This document shows, piece by piece, positions 1 through 4,320 of a stretch of DNA of 5,218 nucleotides. Source of the stretch: Beijerinckiaceae bacterium. GTDB taxonomy: Bacteria > Pseudomonadota > Alphaproteobacteria > Rhizobiales > Beijerinckiaceae. Positions within the stretch are counted from its first letter, which is position 1; the number at the start of each line of letters is the position of its first letter. The notes below the pieces were generated by a model. The model was not told where the DNA came from, made no database searches, and was given only the letters and a program-made list of their open reading frames with translations. Both the position numbers and the translations under genes were made by a program. The DNA is taken from contig CANGRU010000149.1 in assembly GCA_947456315.1 (NCBI GenBank), positions 1-5,218 on the forward strand. Direction: 5' to 3'.

Positions 1-66
1 CTTAGCTCGGGATGCCCCTCGCGAACGCCCTTTGCCAGCCCCAGTCAGCTTTGCTCAGTGTGCCTT

Positions 67-93
67 AAACGCGCGAAACTGGGTGCAAGTTCC
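67..93 (-). promoter_or_regulatory. EcfG-type general stress promoter, leftward (divergent from phyR)
   Basis: Read on the minus strand, GGAAC (93-89) is followed by 17 bases and then CGTTT (71-67). This is an exact match to the GGAAC-N16/17-CGTT consensus of EcfG sigma factors. Transcription would start near position 60 and run off the left edge. No ATG occurs on the minus strand of 1-60, so the first gene of that transcript must begin outside the window. In alphaproteobacteria, phyR commonly lies divergent from nepR-ecfG, so that operon is the expected target; this is inference. Confidence 0.75.
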
Positions 94-107
94 ATCAGCA
101 CTGGAAC
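89..107. repeat. Inverted repeat formed by two opposed -35 elements
   Basis: GTTCCA (89-94) and TGGAAC (102-107) are perfect complements around a 7-base centre. The repeat is explained by the two divergent GGAAC elements facing away from each other, so no separate repressor site is needed to account for it. Confidence 0.6.
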
Positions 108-127
108 CTAAGCGGCTTTTTGGGGTT
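103..127 (+). promoter_or_regulatory. Near-consensus EcfG-type promoter of phyR
   Basis: GGAAC at 103-107 is followed by 16 bases and GGTT at 124-127, one base off the CGTT consensus. It lies about 45 bases upstream of the phyR start and is the only promoter-like match I see there. It implies that EcfG, released by PhyR activity, feeds back on phyR. Its -35 element is back-to-back with that of the leftward promoter, together forming the inverted repeat at 89-107. Confidence 0.6.
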
Positions 128-171
128 AAATATAGATAGCTCAAAGTCAGTCAGCAGGGGTCATTTTCAGC

Positions 172-984
172 ATGTCGGTTTCGCAGGCGATTTCCTCGCA
201 TATCCCCTATTTGCGCCGGTTTGCCCGCGCCTTGTCCGGAAGTCAGGCCAGCGGCGATGCGTTTGTCCTTGCAACTCTTGAGACAATTGTGAACGACCCC
301 TCCTCGTTTCAAGCCCAAACGGATGCGCGCACGGCGCTCTATCGGGTCTTTCTGAACGTCTGGGCCAAGACACCTGCCCATCAAATCGAGGACGAAAAAA
401 GCCCGGCAACCGATGAAGCCGGCGCGCGTCGCAATCTGGACGCGATCTCCTTGCGCCCGCGCGTTGCTTTTTTGCTGTCGTCGCTTGAGGGGTTCGATAC
501 AGACGAAGTCGCCAAGGCTTTGGAATGTTCTCCCCATGAAGCCAGTGCCTTGATCGATACGGCGAGCAAGGAAATTGCGGATCAGATCCGCACTGACGTG
601 CTGATCATCGAAGACGAACCCTTTATCGCGCTTGATCTGCAAACTTTGGTCGAGGACCTTGGCCATCATGTGATCGGCATTGCCCGCACCCACAAAGAAG
701 CGGTGAAAAGCATTGAGTCTCACAAGCCCGGGCTCATTCTGGCCGACATCCAATTGGCCGATGGCTCTTCGGGGCTGGAGGCCGTCAATCAAATTCTGGG
801 CAATATGGAAGTGCCGGTGATTTTCATCACCGCCTATCCCGAACGCTTCCTCACCGGCCAGCCGCCCGAGCCGGCATTCCTGATCACCAAACCTTTTGGC
901 GTCGATTCCTTAAAGGCCGTGATCTCGCAGGCGCTGTTTTTTGATCGCCGCTCACACCGCGCTGAGCGGGACAACCTCCCCTGA
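172..984 (+). CDS. phyR: PhyR-type general stress response regulator (sigma-like domain plus receiver)
   Basis: This 270-residue cytoplasmic protein has the length and two-domain order of PhyR. Residues ~5-135 form a sigma-70-like (sigma2/sigma4) region, with the sigma4-like segment at ~95-137 starting RVAFLLSSLEGF. Residues ~142-255 form a receiver with acidic pocket E147/D148 (IIEDEP), phosphoacceptor D192 (LADIQL), T220 (FITAYPER) and K240 (ITKPF). The ITAYPER...FLITKPF signature is typical of PhyR. In the known mechanism, phosphorylation opens the protein so that the sigma-like domain binds the anti-sigma factor NepR, freeing EcfG; PhyR does not itself bind DNA. The ATG at 172 has AGGGG at 156-160, an 11-base gap. 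The upstream near-consensus EcfG promoter suggests autoregulation. All key receiver residues are present, so it should be functional. No histidine kinase lies in the window. Confidence 0.95.
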   Translation: MSVSQAISSHIPYLRRFARALSGSQASGDAFVLATLETIVNDPSSFQAQTDARTALYRVFLNVWAKTPAHQIEDEKSPATDEAGARRNLDAISLRPRVAFLLSSLEGFDTDEVAKALECSPHEASALIDTASKEIADQIRTDVLIIEDEPFIALDLQTLVEDLGHHVIGIARTHKEAVKSIESHKPGLILADIQLADGSSGLEAVNQILGNMEVPVIFITAYPERFLTGQPPEPAFLITKPFGVDSLKAVISQALFFDRRSHRAERDNLP

Positions 985-1190
985 GCCAAAGGCCTGATCC
1001 GCATCAGCGGGACCGGGTGTCATACTTTGACCGGACAAGGCTGTATCCAGGCCTCCTCAGGAAGAGCCTGCGCGGGTTGTGAAGAAATCTTTGCGTTTTT
1101 TGAAAAAAATCTCGGGTTTGCAGGAACCTTAAGCGCCAGCTTCGCGTTCCCTATTGGTCAACTTGACCGCAACACATGCGAGAGACTGCT
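985..1190. other. Intergenic region between phyR and the KGG gene
   Basis: This 206-base non-coding stretch holds the EcfG-type promoter at 1123-1148 and the leader of the next gene. Two weak hairpins occur, CTGAT/ATCAG at 994-1007 and CAGGC/GCCTG at 1048-1070. Neither has a following T tract, so I do not call a phyR terminator. I see no convincing gene here; open frames crossing it lack a ribosome binding site and recognisable protein features. Confidence 0.6.
1123..1148 (+). promoter_or_regulatory. Perfect EcfG-type promoter of the KGG-repeat stress gene
   Basis: GGAAC (1123-1127), a 17-base spacer and CGTT (1145-1148) match the EcfG consensus exactly, about 43 bases before the ATG at 1191. 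This places the small downstream gene directly in the PhyR-NepR-EcfG regulon. The element ends in GTTCC, so the minus strand also reads GGAAC-N17-GGTT, a weaker opposite-facing match. Confidence 0.8.
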
Positions 1191-1469
1191 ATGGAAGAGA
1201 AAAAAAAATCCCTGCGCGGGTTTGCCGCTATGAGCCCCGAGCGCCAAAAAGAAATCGCCCGCAAGGGTGGTGAGAGCGTGCCCAATGAGAAGCGCAGCTT
1301 CTCACAAAACCCTTCACTCGCAGCTGATGCAGGGCGCAAAGGCGGACAGAACGTCAATCCGTCCAAGCGTTCCTTCTCCCAGAATCACGAGCTCGCCTCG
1401 GCTGCTGGGCGCAAGGGCGGCCACGCCTCGCATGGTGGTAAAAAGACCGCCACGGTTCTGGCCAAATAA
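1191..1469 (+). CDS. KGG-repeat general stress protein (YciG/GsiB-like)
   Basis: This is a small, very hydrophilic, lysine- and glycine-rich 92-residue protein with three KGG motifs at residues 25-27, 50-52 and 75-77, an exact 25-residue period. RSFSQN recurs at 35-40 and 60-65, and GRKGG at 48-52 and 73-77. This is the stress-induced KGG repeat family, which includes E. coli YciG and Bacillus GsiB. Members are induced by general stress sigma factors, but their biochemical role is not well established. There is no signal peptide or membrane segment, so it is probably cytosolic. The ATG at 1191 is preferred because GAGAG at 1180-1184 sits 6 bases upstream; an in-frame ATG at 1176 would add five residues and lacks a good site. 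The perfect EcfG promoter upstream supports a stress role. A terminator follows at 1505-1535. Confidence 0.9.
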   Translation: MEEKKKSLRGFAAMSPERQKEIARKGGESVPNEKRSFSQNPSLAADAGRKGGQNVNPSKRSFSQNHELASAAGRKGGHASHGGKKTATVLAK

Positions 1470-1504
1470 ACCACCCAGTCATCCAAAGACTGTGTGACCC
1501 CATA

Positions 1505-1535
1505 AAATAGCGCCGCACCCTATGCGGCGCTATTT
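1505..1535. terminator. Bidirectional rho-independent terminator between convergent genes
   Basis: A perfect 13-base-pair stem (1505-1517 with 1523-1535; core GCGCCGCA/TGCGGCGC) encloses a 5-base loop. A-rich and T-rich outer arms supply the U run for each direction: TATTT on the plus strand and TATTTTATG on the minus strand. It lies 35 bases after the KGG gene stop and 24 bases after the cysG stop, so it can end both transcripts. Confidence 0.9.
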
Positions 1536-1559
1536 GGGGCAACCAACAATGAGCGGAAC

Positions 1560-2999
1560 TCAGCTCGGCTCGCCCCGCAATGGCAGCAACGGCCCGGCGA
1601 GTGCGGCACCGATCAGCACCAGACACGGACCTGACGGGCGCGCTTGAGCAATCAACTCAGGCAATTGGGCAATCGGCCCCGCTATGCGCCGTTCATCCGG
1701 CCAAGTCGCACGTTCAACTGCCACTGCTGGCGTTGCAGGATCAAGCCCCTCCGCCAGCAAGCGCGCGACAAGCAGCGGCAAGGTTTTCACACCCATATAG
1801 ACAACCGTGGTCGCACGCGGGTCGGTCAGCGCCCCATAAGACAGATCATCGGGCAGACGACCATCATGGGCATGGGCTGTGATGAATTGCAGACGACGCG
1901 CCACTTTGCGCTCTGTCAGCGACAGACCCAGCGATGCTGCAGCACCGGAGGCCGCTGTGACACCGGGAATCACCTCCACGGGAAAGCCCGCAGCTGTCAC
2001 ACCTTCGATCTCTTCGCCGGCACGGCCAAAGACCATCGGGTCGCCACCTTTGAGACGCACCACACGTTTGCCTTCGCGCGCCAGTGACACAAGCAGGGCC
2101 GTAATATCATCTTGTGTGCAAGAGGGTTTGTAACCGCGCTTGCCAACCGCAATACGTGTGGCTTCGCGCCGTGCCGCATTGACGGTCTGTGGCGACACAA
2201 GATCGTCATACAACACGACATCCGCCGATTGCAGCGCGCGCACAGCTTTCACGGTCAACAGATCAGGATCACCCGGCCCCGCCCCCACCAGCACGACAGA
2301 GCCCTTCGGGGCCTCGCTTGTTTGCGCATCACTGACACGCAGAAGATCGGCCAGATCGTGATCTTGCGGCGATTGATCGGCTTTTGCAAAAGCCAGAGCG
2401 GTAAACCGTTCCCAAAAGGCGCGACGCGCGCGGAAGGGCAACTGGCGCGCCTGCACCGATGCGCGCCAAGCCTTGGCGGCCTGCGCCCAGCTGCGCAAAC
2501 CTTGCGGCAGAATGGATTCGATCCGTGCACGGATTTCCTGCCCGAAGACAGGTGCTGCCCCATCGGTTGAAATGCCGATCACAACCGGCGAACGCTCGAC
2601 GATGGAGCCGAACTGAAAATCACAGAATGCAGGCCGGTCAATCACATTGACTGGGACACCTGCCGCGCGCGCTGCGGCGCAAAAGCGTGTGGCCTCTGCC
2701 TCGCTTTCGACATCGCCAATGGCGAGGGCAGCGCCATGCAGATCGGCTGGCTCCCATGGGCGCGCGATCCACACGAGTGTGGGCAAATCTCGCAACGTCT
2801 CACGCATTTTGTCGGACAGGCTGTCTGCAAAAACATGCACCTGCGCTCCGGTGGCTGCCAGCAATTCGGCTTTCCAGGCAGCGCCCTCACTGCCCCCCGC
2901 CAAGACCACACGCTTGTCTGTCAGCCGGAAGAAAACAGGCAGCGTCGCCAACGCCGACAGGCGCGCGAGAGGGGCTGGATCAGGCTGGCGCGGGCTCAT
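1560..2999 (-). CDS. cysG: Siroheme synthase CysG (SUMT methyltransferase plus precorrin-2 dehydrogenase/ferrochelatase)
   Basis: This 479-residue fused enzyme makes siroheme from uroporphyrinogen III, for sulfite or nitrite reductase. Residues ~15-225 are the dehydrogenase/ferrochelatase half. It has an NAD-binding segment (VVLAGGSEGAAWK, 31-43), NVID with D121 matching the catalytic Asp104 of enterobacterial CysG, then RSPVVIGISTDGAAPV (136-151). Residues ~233-470 are the SAM-dependent methyltransferase: VGAGPGDPDLL (238-248), YDDLVS with D265, RLKGGDPMVFGRAGEE (315-330) and PGVTAASGAAASLGLSLTER (345-364). Length is normal for fused CysG. The serine phosphorylated in Salmonella CysG is Thr here (T145). 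The ATG at 2999 has GGAG 10 bases upstream, and an in-frame stop (TAG) in the leader rules out a long extension. It is the last gene of the minus-strand group, ending just before the shared terminator. No sulfite or nitrite reductase gene is in the window. Confidence 0.95.
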   Translation of the reverse strand: MSPRQPDPAPLARLSALATLPVFFRLTDKRVVLAGGSEGAAWKAELLAATGAQVHVFADSLSDKMRETLRDLPTLVWIARPWEPADLHGAALAIGDVESEAEATRFCAAARAAGVPVNVIDRPAFCDFQFGSIVERSPVVIGISTDGAAPVFGQEIRARIESILPQGLRSWAQAAKAWRASVQARQLPFRARRAFWERFTALAFAKADQSPQDHDLADLLRVSDAQTSEAPKGSVVLVGAGPGDPDLLTVKAVRALQSADVVLYDDLVSPQTVNAARREATRIAVGKRGYKPSCTQDDITALLVSLAREGKRVVRLKGGDPMVFGRAGEEIEGVTAAGFPVEVIPGVTAASGAAASLGLSLTERKVARRLQFITAHAHDGRLPDDLSYGALTDPRATTVVYMGVKTLPLLVARLLAEGLDPATPAVAVERATWPDERRIAGPIAQLPELIAQARPSGPCLVLIGAALAGPLLPLRGEPS

Positions 3000-3089
3000 A
3001 GGCAGCAGGCTCCGGTGAACACCCCTGCTCTAGCGCCAATGCACCAGGGCTGTCCATCTGCACGCAACGGAGCGCGGCCTTCAGAACCA

Positions 3090-3458
3090 TCAGTCCTTAT
3101 AGGAGATATAGGCATAGGGAGGCTCTTGCGGCGTCCCTTCCAGGGCACCACCCGATGAGGAGGGTTGCCACATGATGAGCTTTTCAATCGCAATGGCGAG
3201 CTCGACATCCTTGAGCGTAATCCCGCCTGCATCATGCGTGTTGAGACGCACTGTGACCGCAGGATAGGTGACGTGAAGATCAGGATGGTGCCAGGCGGCT
3301 TCGGCCAGATGACCAATGGCATTGACCACCATCAGCGTGCCTTTCCAGCCATGGGTGCGATAGGTGCGCTCCAGCGCACCGTCGGTATGCGACCAGCGCG
3401 GTAAATCGCGCTGAAGGTGCGCGCGAATGACATCGTCAGACAGAACCTGTGAAGTCAT
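3090..3458 (-). CDS. Pterin-4a-carbinolamine dehydratase (PCD/PhhB/DCoH family)
   Basis: This 122-residue cytosolic enzyme dehydrates 4a-hydroxytetrahydrobiopterin, the oxidised pterin left by aromatic amino acid hydroxylases. The signature is clear: AWHHPDLHV with H57/H58, then VRLNTHDAGGIT with H75 and KDVELA (83-88). These three histidines are the family's active-site positions. After the usual core it carries a tail (about residues 95-122, IMWQPSSSGGALEGTP then PYAYISY) that makes it longer than compact PCDs; I believe some alphaproteobacterial members share such a tail. The start at 3458 is well supported by GGAG (3469-3466) 7 bases upstream, only 16 bases after the cytochrome stop, so the two are co-transcribed. 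No aromatic hydroxylase is visible. PCDs have also been proposed to act in molybdopterin metabolism, which is a possible alternative role here. Confidence 0.92.
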   Translation of the reverse strand: MTSQVLSDDVIRAHLQRDLPRWSHTDGALERTYRTHGWKGTLMVVNAIGHLAEAAWHHPDLHVTYPAVTVRLNTHDAGGITLKDVELAIAIEKLIMWQPSSSGGALEGTPQEPPYAYISYKD

Positions 3459-3474
3459 CCGCGCGCTCCGAACA

Positions 3475-3870
3475 TTACTTCTTTTTGCCGTCCTTATCGA
3501 ACTGCTTCAGATAAGCGACAAGATTGTCGATTTCGGTTTCGTTGGTGATGCCAGCGAAGACCATCTTGGTGCCGGGCACTTTGGCGCGCGGGTTTTTGAT
3601 ATATTCTTTGAAGGTCGCTTCATCCCAAGTCAGGCCCGAGCCCTTGTTGGCGTCTGAATAATTATAGCCTTCTACCGAACCCGAATGACGGCCGATCAAG
3701 CCGTTGAGGTTGGGGCCAACGCTGTTCTTGGCGGTTTCGCCAATCTGATGGCACGCGCGGCACTTGGCAAAGCTCTTTTCGCCTGCTTCAGCATCCTGAG
3801 CCATGGCCTGGCCGGCAAAACCGATCAGGGCGAAAGCGGCGGCCGCCGCCAGAGAAATCTTGAATGTCAT
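3475..3870 (-). CDS. Periplasmic class I c-type cytochrome (cytochrome c2/c550-like)
   Basis: This 131-residue electron carrier has a Sec signal peptide: MTFKIS, a hydrophobic stretch at 7-20, and AMA ending at residue 24 with likely cleavage before Q25. The mature part has one haem-binding CRACH motif (C37, C40, H41), the GPNLNGLIGR segment (52-61), and the sixth-ligand methionine M103 in PGTKMVFAG (99-107). A C-terminal helix (NLVAYLKQF) and a lysine-rich tail complete it. This is the pattern of soluble mitochondrial-like cytochrome c2 proteins, which carry electrons from the bc1 complex to an oxidase or reductase. The ATG at 3870 is chosen because AGGAG (3880-3876) lies 5 bases upstream. 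An in-frame ATG at 3915 would put 15 residues before the signal peptide and is rejected. It is the first gene of the minus-strand group, 16 bases ahead of the PCD gene. Confidence 0.93.
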   Translation of the reverse strand: MTFKISLAAAAAFALIGFAGQAMAQDAEAGEKSFAKCRACHQIGETAKNSVGPNLNGLIGRHSGSVEGYNYSDANKGSGLTWDEATFKEYIKNPRAKVPGTKMVFAGITNETEIDNLVAYLKQFDKDGKKK

Positions 3871-4320
3871 GTGTTCTCCTTGGGGAAACGCCAGAGCAAT
3901 CTGGGTTGTCTTCATATGAAGCGCAGCCGTGCGCCGATCAAGACATAAGTCGCTCCTCGTTTTGCGAAGATGACAACCCTGTTCTGAGCGGCACTTGGGG
4001 GGCCGGGCATCCTTTGGCTTACGAGGGGAAGATGGCAGCGGATGCGGCGTTGAAACAAATTACAGCCACCCTTTAAGGGCCAGCCCGCCCCCTCGCCCCT
4101 CGACCGTATCCGGGTGGGACAAAGTCGCAGCCAAAGCCCCCAACAGCAGCTCAAGCCCCTCAAAAATTGAGCTAATTCATTAGAAAACCTAGGAAATCTC
4201 CCGCTACGGATATTAACCATTTTGGGAACAAATGTAACTATTTGGTTCACAAAAGTTAAAATGCGTTTACGTTTGTGTGGTGCACCAAAGCGTATTTGCG
4301 AGCGGCGGCGGAGTAAGAGT
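3871..4320. other. Divergent intergenic region between the cytochrome gene and rpfF
   Basis: These 450 bases contain no gene I can support. The right part (about 4160-4270) is AT-rich compared with its surroundings and includes the imperfect dyad at 4213-4259 before rpfF. The left part holds the leader of the cytochrome transcript, with a perfect 12-base palindrome CTTCATATGAAG (3910-3921) and a small GCGCA/TGCGC hairpin (3921-3934). On the minus strand, TTGATC followed 17 bases later by CATATG is a weak candidate promoter for the cytochrome gene. AGCTCAA/TTGAGCT (4148-4173) is a loose inverted repeat without a T run. Open frames here lack ribosome binding sites and protein-like content. Confidence 0.55.
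4213..4262 (+). promoter_or_regulatory. Putative promoter/operator region of rpfF with an extended imperfect dyad
   Basis: Left-arm elements TTAAC (4213), TTTTG (4220), GAAC (4226) and AAAT (4230) are mirrored by ATTT (4240), GTTC (4245), CAAAA (4250) and GTTAA (4255), with short bulges and a 6-base centre. TAAAAT at 4257-4262 resembles a -10 box, although no good -35 box is placed correctly. A start site just after it would leave a ~50-base leader before the ATG at 4321. The regulator is unknown. GGAAC at 4225 is not followed by a correctly spaced CGTT, so this is not an EcfG promoter. Confidence 0.35.

Noticed and set aside
151..792. Minus-strand open frame (213 codons) antisense to phyR
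   Set aside because: Fully opposite a clear PhyR coding region with all catalytic residues; no recognisable domain and no start signal.
1048..1070. Hairpin CAGGC...GCCTG after phyR, considered as a terminator
   Set aside because: The stem is interrupted and short, and no T run follows it.
1644..2570. Plus-strand open frames opposite cysG
   Set aside because: Codon-bias shadows of the GC-rich cysG gene; their translations show no family features.
3475..3915. Longer cytochrome c start at 3915
   Set aside because: It would place 15 extra residues before an otherwise standard signal peptide, while ATG 3870 has AGGAG at the ideal distance.
3910..3921. Perfect 12-base palindrome CTTCATATGAAG in the cytochrome leader
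   Set aside because: About one such palindrome is expected by chance in a window this size, and it does not match an operator I recognise.
3903..3979. 8-base inverted repeat GGGTTGTC/GACAACCC, 61 bases apart, upstream of the cytochrome gene
   Set aside because: Matches of this length at this distance are expected by chance within a 450-base region.
4225..4247. GGAAC followed by GGTT upstream of rpfF, considered as a fourth EcfG promoter
   Set aside because: The spacer is only 14 bases rather than 16-17, and the second element is not CGTT. The match is better explained as part of the dyad.
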